A stretch of 64,000 bases of DNA from Dendrolimus kikuchii. Lineage: Eukaryota > Arthropoda > Insecta > Lepidoptera > Lasiocampidae. Both the position numbers and the translations under genes were made by a program. Numbering within the stretch: position 1 is the stretch's first letter; each line of letters opens with the position of its first letter. Below, piece after piece: positions 1-10,936 of the stretch. The stretch covers positions 7,721,001 to 7,785,000 of the forward strand of contig CM034415.1 of the NCBI GenBank assembly GCA_019925095.2, in the 5' to 3' direction. The notes under the pieces are model-generated. The model saw only the letters and a list, made by a program, of their open reading frames with translations, did not search any database and was not told where the DNA came from.

Positions 1-240
1 AATAATTACTAGTCCCGGCAGACGGTGTTCTGCCCTGAAGAAATAAAATTTAGAACCTGATTGCAGCGCTACCTACCGGGTCCAATTGTAAATCTAAACC
101 ATCCTCGAATTCACTTGAACACACACAAAAAAAATTCATTCAAATCGGTCCAGCCGTTTAGGAGGAGTTTACTGGCAACACACGTACAGAAGAATTATAT
201 ATATAAAGATACAAGATTAAAATGGGTAGGAGGAAATAAA
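1..240 (+). repeat. Interspersed repeat, CCGGCAGACG family, single-unit copy
   Basis: Begins with an ACTAGTCCCGGCAGACG-type head, has one copy of the body that is tandemly repeated at 15.6-16.4 kb (CTACCGGGTCCAATTGTAAA... and the ACACACAAAA segment), and ends with the AATCGGTCCAGCCGTTT tail common in insect LINE/SINE-type repeats. No coding capacity. Class is uncertain; it could be an RTE-derived or Helitron-like non-autonomous repeat. Confidence 0.6.
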
Positions 241-757
241 TAAAACTACTGCGTCGATTTCGATGCGCTTTTCGCTGATCGACGGCTAATTATTAGATTT
301 AAACTCTGACTACTTTTTATCCTGGGAATTCCAATGTAATTTTTTTTCTGATCGATAGCAAATGTAATGTAACAAAATGTGTGATATCCCCTGGGGAATT
401 TTCTCAGAAGCGGTTTGAAGTTGTTCGGATGCTTAACAGTTAGTTTATTCCGACAGTTTCTACTGAAACGATAGCTTGCATTCTTTATTTAAAAGCTGCG
501 ATACTTTATGTCCCGAAAATCTCGCGGGAATTCCAAGTCGAACACGGACGAAGTCACGGGCATATCCTAGTCATGTTGTAAAATAGGTTATAAATAAAGA
601 TTATTACAAAACGTACATAAATTATTCTTCATTTTTGTTGGAATTTTCTAGTAACTCCCGCAATTTTTGTTAGCGACTCTAGCTTTAGGTGTTAATATTT
701 TTGATTGTTGGTAACCCTGAGCGTCAAGATATCGTGAACGGAAAATATCAGAGATAC
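241..757. other. Gene-free spacer
   Basis: AT-rich sequence with no convincing coding frame, RNA gene or terminal-repeat structure. Nothing recognised. Confidence 0.5.
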
Positions 758-765
758 ATTTGTAC

Positions 766-1272
766 TATGGAGGGTAGAAGTAAGGAGAATCATCTGTGTA
801 TATGAAATAGTGTCCGTTGAAATGCGTTAAATTAGGGTGGCGCCACTTTGGCATCAGGGTGAATTTAAAAGAAAGCGCCAAAAGTTATTAGAGTAGTATT
901 ATAGTGTTTTAGTTTTATAAAATTAAATATTACAAACTCACTAAGCGTATTATTCAAAATTCACGAAATAAAATCACTATTCACGTTTTCACGTAACAAT
1001 TCTTTGAGGTTATATTTAGTAAATTACTTTGTACTACGTAAATAGTTGACGTTTTATAACAGTGTACTGTCATCAAGTACTCTAGTCGTCAAAGATATTA
1101 TTTTTTTTAAACTCGGCATACTTCGATTCGTCTACAACAGCTACATTCAAACATACCCTTTGTCTACATCAGCGCCATTTTGGACGGTTTTTGAACTGTT
1201 ATTTACAGCAAAACGTGGACACTTAAACTATTTTCCTATATAAGATGATTCTCTTTACCTCTACCCTCCATA
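766..1272. mobile_element. Non-autonomous DNA transposon (MITE), 8-bp TSD
   Basis: Ends are inverted repeats starting TATGGAGGGTAGA and continuing through AGAGAATCATCT with few mismatches (about 30 bp). The element is flanked by a perfect 8-bp direct repeat ATTTGTAC (758-765 and 1273-1280), a target-site duplication. It is 507 bp with no transposase. Eight-bp duplications occur in hAT, P and some Merlin elements; hAT-like is the most common option but the TIR does not settle it. Confidence 0.85.
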
Positions 1273-1639
1273 ATTTGTACACACACTGCAATTTGTGATC
1301 CGAGTCATAGATAATACTATTTATACATATATCCGAATGTTTTTTCTCTATGCATGTATGATGCACACACAAGACAATTGTAATATTTGTAATTAAATTA
1401 TTAAAGTATGCATAAGTATAGATTATGATGTATTCATGTGATAATTTATAATTATAGTTAAAAATAAACTATTAATATTATATAGTTGATTTTACTAATA
1501 TCTTCCTCGTCGTCAGCCATTCTTAGTCCACTACTGAACGTAGGCCTCCCTAAGACGGCGCCACTTATCCCTGTTCTCTGATTTCCTCATCCAGCGCCTA
1601 CCGGCGATCTTGCGCTGGTCATCGGGCTGGAGGGCGTCC

Positions 1640-1765
1640 GTGGAAGTGGACCGTGGAGTGGAAGTTCGTGGAAGGCCACGACATACCTTCCATGATGAAA
1701 TTGATCGTGTACTAGCAGAAGGTGATGTCAGGAGCCTTAAGAACAGACGAGCGTGCATGACATAT
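1640..1765 (+). pseudogene. RTE-type LINE ORF, C-terminal fragment
   Basis: Translation gives GRPRHTFHDEIDRVLAEG followed by DVRSLKNRRACMT, matching the C-terminal segment of the longer RTE fragments at 5.0-5.3 kb and 8.2-8.7 kb. It is cut off before the usual PARELA terminus and (TATG)n tail, and the 5' side is unrelated sequence. A dead fragment. Confidence 0.75.
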
Positions 1766-1992
1766 AAAACACATAACTTAATACACATATCAACTAATTT
1801 TCCACTAAAAAAATAATTCTTGTTACGCATTTGGCTCACACAACTATAAGCAAATTATAATAAATTTGATGCAATATTGGAAAATTAGATATAAAATAAA
1901 AAAAAGGAATTAAATAATACAATACAACACAAAACAAAAACTACAATTTGTTTATTTATCTATATCATTCTAAAGTCATAATTATCATGTCA

Positions 1993-2330
1993 TAAATTGC
2001 CTATGGCATGCCCGTGGCTCGCCACTACATAAATGTTTATATTTGAAAACTCGCGAATCACGGCCTGTCGTAGGAGGCGACAAAACAACCCACAGCCAGG
2101 TGGTAGGATATTTGCCCGACTGGATGGCTACTACCCCTGGTCTAAAGTATTCCGCCATAAAAACCTTGAGTTGTGTTCCGGCATTAGTGGCCAAGTTCCA
2201 GTCTCCCTTAAGAGAGCAGCAGCGCATTTGTAGCAACTTTGGTGTTGCAAATGTCCATAGGCGATTGTAACCGCTTTCCATCAAGTGGGCCTTCTGCTTG
2301 TCTGCTGAACTCATGCAATTAAAAAATAAA
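1993..2330 (+). repeat. SINE-like repeat family A, near full copy
   Basis: Member of a ~310-bp family recurring through the window. Shared landmarks are GGCCTGTCGTAGGAGGCGAC, CAGCCAGGTGGTAGG, GTTGTGTTCCGGCATTAGTG, GTTGCAAATGTCCATAGGCG, TGGGCC(G/T)TCTGC and a final GCAAT(A)n. The A-rich 3' end implies copying by LINE machinery. No tRNA-like head is evident. The short reading frames across it are conserved only because the repeat is. Confidence 0.75.
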
Positions 2331-2339
2331 GAAATCTTG

Positions 2340-2769
2340 ACAAACCACTGGAGCGGCTAATAAAATATGCCCTCCCACCTTATCATCGTACTATGTCAGA
2401 TCACAATTTCTTCATCTGCCCTAACACCAAACTCAAGGGGAAGCCGGTCGGCTTATAACCTATTCCCAGTCCTTCCATCTAGATAGATAACACTTTATTG
2501 TACACCATTACAGAAAACAGAAAATCTTATAGCCTAAAAATATTCTAAATGTGCACAATGGGCTGTCTTATCGCTAAGAAGCGATATCTTCCAGACAACC
2601 CGTATCTATCTAATGCAATACTTGTTATTTTTCTTTATTTGATCTACGGCCTCGTGTAGAGGCTGCCTCTAGTATATACAAAGTTTATGTCTTAGATCAT
2701 AGACATGTTATATCTCAATGGCTTATGTTCTTATCTATGCATACAGGACAGTCGCCCTAGTAGTTGTCA
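2340..2769. other. Spacer with a minus-strand LINE tail
   Basis: From about 2483 to 2690 the minus strand ends in a TGTACAATAAAGTGTTATC-type tail, a 3' end often seen on insect LINEs; the plus-gene side at 4985-5015 has a related TGTACAATAAAGAGT tail. No open frame survives. The rest is unrecognised. Confidence 0.4.
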
Positions 2770-3065
2770 TTTGAGGCGAAAAAGGGGTTACCTAGAAAGT
2801 TTTCTGGGAGTTTTAAAATAGGTAATATTATGGGTATGTCCCATAATTATAGGAAAATTTCTCTATTTTAATTTTGTCTAGTGTTTTATTTTAAAACGAG
2901 TCGGAAAGTAGATATTGTCAAAAAACTACTATTAGGCGCCATTTATTCACTATGGCGATACGAGGTGGCAAAATTGACATTCGGAAAGAGCACACCAAAA
3001 TCTATAAAATTACCCATTTTCAAAACTCCCAAAAAACTGTCCAAGTAAAAAACCTACCGAATGAT
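2770..3065. mobile_element. Decayed foldback/MITE-like element
   Basis: The left end GGGAGTTTTAAAATAGGTAAT (2808 region) is matched inversely by ATTACCCATTTTCAAAACTCCC (3012 region), with weaker similarity continuing outward on both sides. The interior is non-coding. A target-site duplication is not clear, so the exact limits are uncertain. Confidence 0.5.
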
Positions 3066-3419
3066 TGTAGTATACGTGTAATGTACGCTTCGAACACAGG
3101 CATTAGTCGTTCGCGGACCCCGTGAAACACCTCAACTTGATAAAGATTTTGTAATGGGTCCAAATACAATCCCTGTATTTATTACCTGCCGCAGCTTGCA
3201 TGCCGATAACGTTGAAACTGTTTTATGACTATCTTCTTTTGTTTTCTTTGTGTTCAAAATTTGCAATTAGACAATAGCCTATTGTTATTGTACTTGTTTA
3301 TGGCCGTTCGCAGGCATAATTATGCAGGTATACAGAATTATTGAAATTCTTCTTGAGAATAGCGCCGACAGTGGCCCAGGTGTGGTTCTTGGAAATCATT
3401 GTTTACACGGTCGTGACAT
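3066..3419. other. Gene-free spacer
   Basis: No coding frame, terminal repeat or RNA structure recognised. Confidence 0.4.
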
Positions 3420-3551
3420 ATTGTAAGCTGAGTATAAAGGAATGCCCGAACGGGTATTCCGACTCCTCTAGCCAGCGAGTCCCACACTCCCCCGCCGAAG
3501 TCGCCCCGGCGGGGGGTCCGCAAATGGATTTCCCCTTGTAAAAAAAAAACT
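3420..3551 (+). repeat. R1-clade-like LINE 3' end with poly-A
   Basis: A GC-rich block (CGCCCCGGCGGGGGGTCCGC) runs into ATGGATTTCCCCTTGT and a poly-A run. This resembles the end of the R1-type element at 39.5-39.9 kb, whose last bases are AACGGATATCCCCTGT followed by poly-A. Only the 3' UTR remains. Confidence 0.5.
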
Positions 3552-4434
3552 TGAGAAAAGCTTAGGTTATTACTTAAATTTTATGTATATTAATATGATA
3601 ATGTAAGGAAAGGTTATTTCTTAATAAAATCTTTTATTATAATCATTGAGATATAACATTATATGATCTAAGATTATAATATAATATTTTATTTATGTAC
3701 ATTATTAGTATCATTATTTAATCTAACAACCGAAATATACGGCTAGCGCTGTGGGTTAGACTGAGAGAGGAGGAGCCTGCCTACCGCTGCCGTATGCGTG
3801 ACAGAAAGGGAAGTCAGACAGACGGCGCCTTAACGTGTTACGTAATGAAGCGGGTTTACCCTCCCATAAGAAGTTATCACTTCTATCTTTTTAAGCTAGA
3901 CGTGTTGTTGGGGAGTTTTATGCCGCTTCTTCTCCTTCGAACAGCGATAACGCATTGCGTAGCGGTGTAAATAGACTAGGAAGTAGATTGAAATTTTCAC
4001 CTACACTACATGTATGACCTTCAAAAACTGTTCTCCAGTGGGAACTTATTTTACTTTTGAATTGCACTCATGGGAAACAACTTTCCAAAAACTATATCGC
4101 CATTAATAACTAGGTACTTTACAGATATCACAAAGACACCTTGTTTCATTGGTCAAATCTTGGAGATAACACCTGTGGGTGAGCTAACAACAAATAAAAT
4201 ACACAAGATGCTTTAAAATTTTAATTTATACACAACAAATAATAACAAAAATAATATCTTCCAACATCACGTAATTTTATTCTTGATTTGTGTAATACAG
4301 TAAATTCTATCAAATTATTTTCAAAAATGTAATACGCGAGCGAGATACCGAACTCCATTAAGAGGAACGCACCCATACTGCGTGACTCGTTCAGGGGGTA
4401 GGGAGGTCTTTAAAATACCACGCATAGTCACGAG
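3552..4434. other. Gene-free spacer
   Basis: AT-rich, with a short GC-richer block near 3735-3860. No convincing gene or element boundary seen. Confidence 0.4.
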
Positions 4435-4437
4435 GTA

Positions 4438-4520
4438 GGTGTGTGTGTGTATGTATATATGTTTTGTATGGTGTATATATATAAGTATATTATTGTACAT
4501 TATATTATATATATTTTCAT
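4438..4520. repeat. Microsatellite, (GT)n into (TA)n-rich
   Basis: A short GTGTGTGTGT run passes into TATATATAAGTATATTATTG-type sequence. Simple repeat only. Confidence 0.7.
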
Positions 4521-4807
4521 TAGTATAGTCTTAAGCTGCACGCCAACAGTTTATCGTGCTTATTTTTTTTGTCATGTTTAAGGCTTGGCAACTAGGCCTT
4601 TAAGCCAGGCGCAGTTGTATTGTAGGCTACAATCCACACCATTCAACGGAGTTCTTGTGACAACTCAAAAGGCCACATTTGACTTTACAGTTCACATTTA
4701 TCACAAAACACATAATTACTACTCAAAAACTATCAATATCCTACAACTATTGTTCATTTTAGAGTAATTTTACACATTTTTAGAAAATAAAACTGCTCAG
4801 CACAACA
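4521..4807. other. Gene-free spacer
   Basis: Nothing recognised beyond short AT-rich tracts. Confidence 0.35.
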
Positions 4808-4910
4808 TCTCCTTTTTTTTTTTTTATTGCAGGAGGTCAGCAGACAGGCAGACGGCCCATTGGATGGAAAGCGGTTACCTATCGTGCTTAAGATCCTTGT
4901 CCGCCCAAAG
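4808..4910 (-). repeat. SINE-like family A, 3' fragment on minus strand
   Basis: A poly-T run followed by ATTGCAGGAGGTCAGCAGACA and GGCAGACGGCCCATTGGATGG is the reverse complement of the family A 3' end. Truncated after the GCGGTTACC segment. Confidence 0.7.
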
Positions 4911-5036
4911 GTTGCCTGGAAGAGATTGCTTTAAGCAATAAGGCCGCCCATTGTACTACTTCCTAATATTAAGATTTGTATATGTTTTACTGTTTTAAGT
5001 TGGTGTACAATAAAGAGTATTGTTGTTGTTGTTGGG

Positions 5037-5340
5037 GTGAAGGTAAGGAAAGGAGTGCTCCGTTGGTTCGGACATGATGAAAGAATGACTAAACAGATAT
5101 ACAATGCAAAAGTGGATGGATGCAGAAGTCGTGGAAGGCCACGACACACCTTCCATGATCAAATTGATAGTGTACTAGCGGAGGGTGATGTCAGGAGCCT
5201 TCAGAACAGACGAGTGTGCATGACAAGAGTTATGAATGTCAAAGAAGCAAGTGAGGTGTGTAAGAATGGGCCTAAATGGCGCTCTGTTGTTCGTGCCTAC
5301 CCCGCAAGGGAACTGGCGTGAAGTTATGTATGTATGTATG
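5037..5340 (+). pseudogene. RTE-type LINE ORF 3' end with (TATG)n tail
   Basis: Encodes the last ~90 residues of an RTE-type reverse-transcriptase ORF (LRWFGHDERMTKQIYNAKVD ... VVRAYPARELA, stop), then GAAGTTATGTATGTATGTATG. RTE elements typically end in a short tandem repeat rather than poly-A, which fits. It is 5'-truncated and sits next to a (TTG)n stretch left by an adjacent LINE tail at 4985-5036. Non-functional. Confidence 0.8.
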
Positions 5341-5344
5341 TTGT

Positions 5345-5800
5345 TGTTGTTGTAGGTTTTCGTCACTTAATCAATCTCCTCCAGTGAAATCTCGCGCTGT
5401 TTTCGAGCTATATTCAAATATGGTGCGCAGCGTTTAGCGTTCTTTAAATGGCTTATGTTTAACTGATCACCAGATAGTTTTGTAGCAGCGAGAGGTGGAG
5501 GTTAAATGATACTTCAGATAGCAGAGAGTAGTATTTACTGTCGAGTGCTGATGTGAACTAATTTGTTTTGGAAACGGTAACCTCAAGTACAAGTATTAAC
5601 AAGTCGTACAGCTAGTACAATATATAGCATAATGTGTGAGCGGGACGGATGATGTGCGAGCGAGATAGAGCAAGTATTAATATATGCGCTCCCGCGTTGC
5701 GCTAGCCTATTAGCCGTTATCCACTGCGATGACTAAGACGTGTGCATTTCACATAGGTTTTTGATAATATATTTCATTTATAATTATAGGTATGCACGCA
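5345..5800. other. Gene-free spacer
   Basis: No feature recognised. Confidence 0.4.
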
Positions 5801-5802
5801 TT

Positions 5803-6115
5803 CTTATCCGTGCAGGAACGGAGAAAGAATACAATTTCCTGCGGCCGGGCGGCCTGTCGTAAGAGGCGACTTAATAACCCACAGCCAGGTGGTAGGGCAT
5901 TTGCCCGACTGGATGGCTACCACCCCTGGTCAAGAGCATGCCGCCATAACAACCTTGAGTTGTGTTCAGGCATTAGTGACCAGGTTCCAGTTTCCCTTAA
6001 GAGAGCAGCAGCGCATTTGTAGCAACTTTGGTGTTGCAAATGTCCATAGGCGATGGTAACTGCTTTCCATCAAGTGGGCCGTCTGCCTGTCTGCTGATCT
6101 CCTGCAATAAAAAAA
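5803..6115 (+). repeat. SINE-like family A, complete-looking copy
   Basis: Contains the full set of family landmarks, starting at TATCCGTGCAGGAACGGAGA and ending GCAATAAAAAAAAA. With the copy at 44.2 kb this defines the likely 5' end of the family and a unit of about 310 bp. Confidence 0.75.
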
Positions 6116-6863
6116 AAAATCTTGATGTCACGAGCGCCCTATTAATAAAGACAAATATGAGCCATTTTTTTTAAACTTTATGTCTGGAAGAAATATTTTA
6201 TACCATATTTATGAACGATGCATAATATGTAGTATGGGCAAGTTCCCTTAAGAGGCTGTCTAAACGGAGTTCGCTGCCCGCATCAACATTACCCCCAGGT
6301 GAAGCCAAGAGGGCGTTTTGTAAAATGATGAATTGATGAATGAAAGTATACTTGATGTAAGAAGAGAAATAATGGAAGAAATTGCATTTCAAAATAGGCC
6401 TTAGACCCTTAATAATAATACTCAAATTGCTCCTCCGATTAAAACCAAATAACCCATTCAACATCTCAGTTTATTGTGATTTCATTATTATGCATTTAAC
6501 TTTAAAATAAAAAATCGACTGTTAAATATAAAGACCTAACTTGTTTAATAAAATTTTACAGTAGCCATTAAAACAAGCTCCGAGTCGAGTTTAAATAAAA
6601 ATATAAATTACAATATTCAAAACTAGATGGCGCTGTTCGTTAATAATACACACTATGCTTTGCTAATCCTCACTTCCATAGATTTAAACTATTTTGTTTC
6701 TAAGTTTGCTTTTGTGGCCACGGTGGCGGCATTAAAAGCGTCAGTATATTAATCATGTATTATTTGTGGATTTGGAGGTACATTACATAGGGGAGTTCAA
6801 CAGTCAATAATATATTAGTGACTAGTGCCGAGTAGGACATAATTATAAAATGAGTTTGTAAGA
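6116..6863. other. Gene-free spacer
   Basis: AT-rich; no gene or element structure recognised up to the target-site duplication at 6864. Confidence 0.4.
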
Positions 6864-6871
6864 GTAACAGG

Positions 6872-7600
6872 TAGGGATGCAACATCGTTCATATAAAACA
6901 TCGATGTTAGGATATCGATGTTTTCAAAGGTGAAACATCGATGTTAAAAATATCGATATTTATGAGCGATATATCAATGTTTATGACAATGTTTTTTTTA
7001 TCACCATTTACATAAACTTTTGACGGATCTTCCTGCGATGCAAATGAAATATCGTTTTTTTTAACATCGATGTATCGCCCAAACCACTAGCAAACCTTTC
7101 TTAATTCTTGCTTTCACTAATATCATCCTTTTACACCATTGTCAATCCATCTTTCAAAGAAATACCACGCACACTTCTCAATGCTCTCATTCCTACTAAA
7201 TACTATGTTTATTCCATTTATATGTCTTTTGCCTTACCGAACATTCACTACTTTACTTACAATTCAACAGCGTGGGCACTAACACATCCCTATCACCATT
7301 TTAAATAAATGTACATCTAAGAAAAATGGTCATTTTTAAAAGAATTTAAAGAAATAGGTATAATAATCAACGTTTACATTATAAATTATTATTGGCAATA
7401 TGAAAAAAATAATATAATGGATATCTGTATAGATCACAGATAGAGCACAAGATAGCACTTTATGTCTATGTAAGATAAAATATCGTTCACAAAACATTGT
7501 TCTTGAACAACGATGTATCGTCGATGTTTCGGTTTGAACATCGATTTTTATGAACGATATATCGATGTTTGGGAACATCGATGTTTTGTTTGCATCCCTA
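6872..7600. mobile_element. hAT-type non-autonomous element rich in CATCGATGTT
   Basis: Inverted ends TAGGGATGCAA are flanked by a perfect 8-bp duplication GTAACAGG (6864-6871 and 7601-7608), the hallmark of hAT insertion. Both subterminal regions carry many copies of ACATCGATGTT in either orientation, a self-complementary word. hAT transposases bind short subterminal repeats, so these are plausible binding sites. The 729-bp element has no transposase frame; internal short frames are not coding. Confidence 0.9.
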
Positions 7601-7867
7601 GTAACAGGACATTTTGTACTAAATCAATACAATGTACCAGTTCAAATGAGGCGAGATTTGTACGGTTTGCGTAACGCGCGGCAGTACATTTCAAGCGGCG
7701 AACATCATTCCCTCATTTGTCCTTGAAAACTTCTAGTTCGGAAATGTTCGTTAAGAATCGGATATGATCGGCCTCGGTCACCTCATTTTACTAGTAGTAG
7801 TACTATGACATGTCATTGTTCCTCTATGTCATGAGAGGATCTGTAGATGCGTTATTATAATTATTGC

Positions 7868-7995
7868 TGTAGCGTGCATGACAAGAGCTATGAACGTCAA
7901 AGACGCGAGTGAGGTGTGTAAGCATAAGCCTGAATGGCGCTCTGTTGTTCGTGCCTACCCCGCAAGGGAACTGGCGTGAAGCTATGTATGCATGT
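7868..7995 (+). pseudogene. RTE-type LINE ORF extreme 3' end
   Basis: Encodes CMTRAMNVKDASEVCKHKPE and WRSVVRAYPARELA then stop, followed by GAAGCTATGTATGCATG. This is the same terminus as the copies at 5.3, 8.2 and 62.5 kb, here severely 5'-truncated. Confidence 0.75.
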
Positions 7996-8145
7996 TGTAG
8001 CGTAAGCCTCGTTTCGTCCTTCCTCTTACGTTTGAGGCGTGAGTAGTAGCGCGATAAAAATTTTGAGGTCTTGCATTTTTAAATTTGTAGCAGCAAGCCA
8101 ACAAATCTCGTTTTGTACGTGACATACCCATTAGTACATACATAC

Positions 8146-8690
8146 ATACATACATAACTTCACGCCAGTTCCCTTGCGGGGTAGGCACGAACAACAGATT
8201 GCCATTTAGGCTTATTCTTACACACCTCACTTGCCTCTTTGACATTCATAACTCTTGTCATGCACACTCGTCTGTTCTTAAGGCTCCTGACATCACCTTC
8301 TGCTAGTACACGATCAATTTGATCATGGAAGGTGTGTCGTGGCCTTCCACGACTTCTGCATCCATCCACTTTTGCATTGTATATCTGTTTAGTCATTCTT
8401 TCATCATGCATTCTTTCCACATGCCCGAACCACCGGAGCATTCCTTTCCTTATCTTCACCCCGACACTCTCTTTCAGACCAACTCTCTTTCTTACTTCGG
8501 TATTACGAACGCGGTCCGCGAGCGTCACTCCGCAGATTTTGCGCAGTGCTCGCATCTCGACCGCGTTTACTCTACTTTCATAATCTCTCTTCCATACCCA
8601 ACTCTCGCATCCATACGTGAGCGTAGGTACCAGCACCGCGTTGTGTACGGCGAGCTGGGCCTTCTGGCTGAGGTTCTTAGCGCCTTACCC
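8146..8690 (-). pseudogene. RTE-type LINE reverse transcriptase, C-terminal fragment
   Basis: The longest RTE relic here. On the minus strand the frame stays open for about 175 codons, from GAKNLSQKAQLAVHNAVLVP through LTYGCESWVWKRD, the LRWFGHVERM motif and RGRPRHTFHDQIDRVLAEGD to PARELA and stop at 8160. A (TACA)n run on the plus strand (8139-8158) is the 3' tandem tail. Endonuclease and catalytic RT motifs (including the YxDD box) are missing, so it is a 5'-truncated copy. The open frame suggests fairly recent insertion. Cytosolic/nuclear retrotransposition would have been its ancestral role. Confidence 0.85.
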
Positions 8691-8815
8691 ATTAGTATTT
8701 TTCAAAATCATTATTTTCACATTTCAATAACCATTTCATAACTCATATTATGTACTTATATTAAATGGTTTAAAATATATATAATTTGTCTATTCTTTGT
8801 TTGTTGTTGTTCTAA

Positions 8816-9052
8816 TCTTATAGTAATATATAAAGCTGAAGAGTTTGTTTGTTTGAACGCGTTAATCTCAGGAACTACAGGTCTGATTTGAAAAATGCTT
8901 TCAGTGTTAGATAGCCCATTTATCGAGGAAGGCTATAGGCTACATATCATCACGCTAAGACCAATAGGAGCGGAGCCACAATGAATAATGTTTCAAAATC
9001 GGGCGGTTGTGAAAACAAATTCCACGCGAACGACGTCGGGGGCACAGCTAGT
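8816..9052 (+). repeat. Interspersed repeat ending CAGCTAGT
   Basis: Starts near AAGCTGAAGAGTTTGTTTGT, runs through CGCGTTAATCTCAGGAACTAC and GACCAATAGGAGCGGAGC, and ends GGGGGCACAGCTAGT. The CTAGT end is compatible with a Helitron 3' terminus, but no clear terminal hairpin was verified. Non-coding. Confidence 0.5.
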
Positions 9053-9394
9053 TATAAATAATATTATTAGTCTGTAGAAGTTTCTTAGGCATATTTAAAT
9101 TTTCATTACTTATTTTTTCCATCTGTGAAGATGACGTGGCCTGGCACTTTATTATATTGCAGTTTTGTAGTTATTGTAACGAATGTTTTTTGCTTCTGTA
9201 TATTTTGTTAATATTAAGTCTCGATAGTCAACAGTCGATATATAATAAGACAGTGAATGAATTTGTTTCAACATAAATAAAAAATACATTAAATAATTTT
9301 CTTAAATATAAAATTATCTACTGTTAAACAGCTATATATTGTATTTACATAAAATATATTTACAATATCTAATTATTAATTAAAAACAACTAAT
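9053..9394. other. Gene-free spacer
   Basis: Very AT-rich; nothing recognised. Confidence 0.4.
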
Positions 9395-9540
9395 TAGGCC
9401 TGGTACTTGATCACACAAATAATACAGGGTAAACTATACCATTGTTGTCACCACGATCCCAATGGATGCCACCCTGTCAATTTTTTGACTATATTAAAAA
9501 AAAAACTTTTTTAAACTTTGTAGCCATACAATAATAAATT
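9395..9540. repeat. Dispersed repeat, shared with 57.4 kb
   Basis: ACCATTGTTGTCACCACG, then CACCCTGTCAATTTTTTGAC, then an A/T run and TTTGTAGCCAT(A)CAATAATAA recur in diverged form at 57386-57495. A partial inverse copy lies at 10845-10915. Element class unknown. Confidence 0.5.
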
Positions 9541-10100
9541 TATACAACCTTTTTGTTTTTAAAAAAATAATGTTTTCTATATATTTTTATAAAATAAAGT
9601 TCAAGTTTTAAAAAAATATTAAGATTTCTTAACGTCTCTATGAATATTATAAAGACGTAAATTTTTTGAGTTTATGTGTTTGTAGATTATCTCTTGAACT
9701 ACTGAGCCTATTTTGAAAGTTGTTTCACCAGTAAGCTTGACATAGGCTATATTTTGATTGTGATTAATAAATTTTTTGTAATGACGCCCAACGAAGTGAC
9801 TGAACTGAGACACTTGTTACCATCGCACAAAACATCACAGTCTCCTTGAATTCGTATGAGAGTACTGGCTTATGAAGTGACAATTTTAACCAGTCAAATA
9901 GCTGATTAATTGTTATTTCAAGTATAATTAACTCTTTAGCTCAACAATAGCACATAAGTGTCCGCGATGAGAGTGCAGATCGCGTTTGTGCACGTGATCG
10001 TTAATCGTGTTGTTGTCTCACTCTGTTTATATAGGAGTTGTATGATTTGTATGAAATGGGTATATTTTCTTGGTATATTACGAGATAGTGATAGTGTTAG
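9541..10100. other. Gene-free spacer
   Basis: AT-rich; no recognisable gene. Short frames here are not supported by composition or homology. Confidence 0.4.
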
Positions 10101-10118
10101 TCTTGGGGCTTTTTGGTA

Positions 10119-10119
<1 letters not shown>

Positions 10120-10188
<69 letters not shown>
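10120..10188. repeat. Microsatellite (TATC)n(TA)n
   Basis: About seven TATC units pass directly into about twenty TA units. The frames across it are artefacts of the repeat. Confidence 0.95.
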
Positions 10189-10189
<1 letters not shown>

Positions 10190-10192
<3 letters not shown>

Positions 10193-10928
10193 ATAATTAA
10201 AATTATCCCTATAATGAACTGTTGAAAGTAATATAATTGTTGCGGGCAGAGAGCACCCTTCTCTCCACACCCCGCATTCCGCCGACGCCCATAGCTCGCA
10301 CAGTTAGCAGCTAGGCGTCGGACGGAACGGATATAAGAAGCGGCTTTGGAGGCCGGAGATTCACACATACATATTACACAAGCAATTGCACTACTCTCTC
10401 TGCCATTCAGCATTAGATTCTCTGTCATTCGTCTATGTATAAAATTAATTGTAAATATCAAATTAATAAGTCATACAGTCCTCTCTTCTAGGGTCTTCTT
10501 CCTCGGTTTGTAATGAGGAGGTTGGGGCCTCGAGGTATACCTCTTTACCCCGACTGCAACTCAGTGGGCAACTACCCACCGGTAATTGGGTTTAGAGCTG
10601 CTGGCGTCTTCTCCGCATGGCGATGACTTCTAAGCAGCTCTCGTTGGTCAATCTGCGGCGTTCGGTGGCCATCTTAGGCTTTAGGTGACCATCTGTGGCA
10701 TCTGGTGGCCTGTCAGCAGCTTTGTGGATTTGGTGAGCGTATGAGATCACGAGGAGTCGGCAGCCATACAGTTCTCATCGAGTATCATTTGGAAGAAGCA
10801 ACTGCCATCAATAAATACTGATTTAGAATTTATTTTAATATTTATCAAATACCAAATTGACAGGGTGCCAATCAATGAGATGGTGGTACTAACAATAGTA
10901 GTCTACCAATGGTTCCAAATTTTTCATG
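10190..10928. other. Gene-free stretch with a repeat pair
   Basis: The block 10236-10325 (TGTTGCGGGCAGAGAGCA ... GTTAGCAGCTAGGCGTCGG) is a diverged match to 14842-14948. Near 10660-10720 a GGTGGCCATCT-type unit of about 23 bp is repeated roughly three times. No coding gene identified. Confidence 0.4.
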
Positions 10929-10936
10929 GTCTGTAT

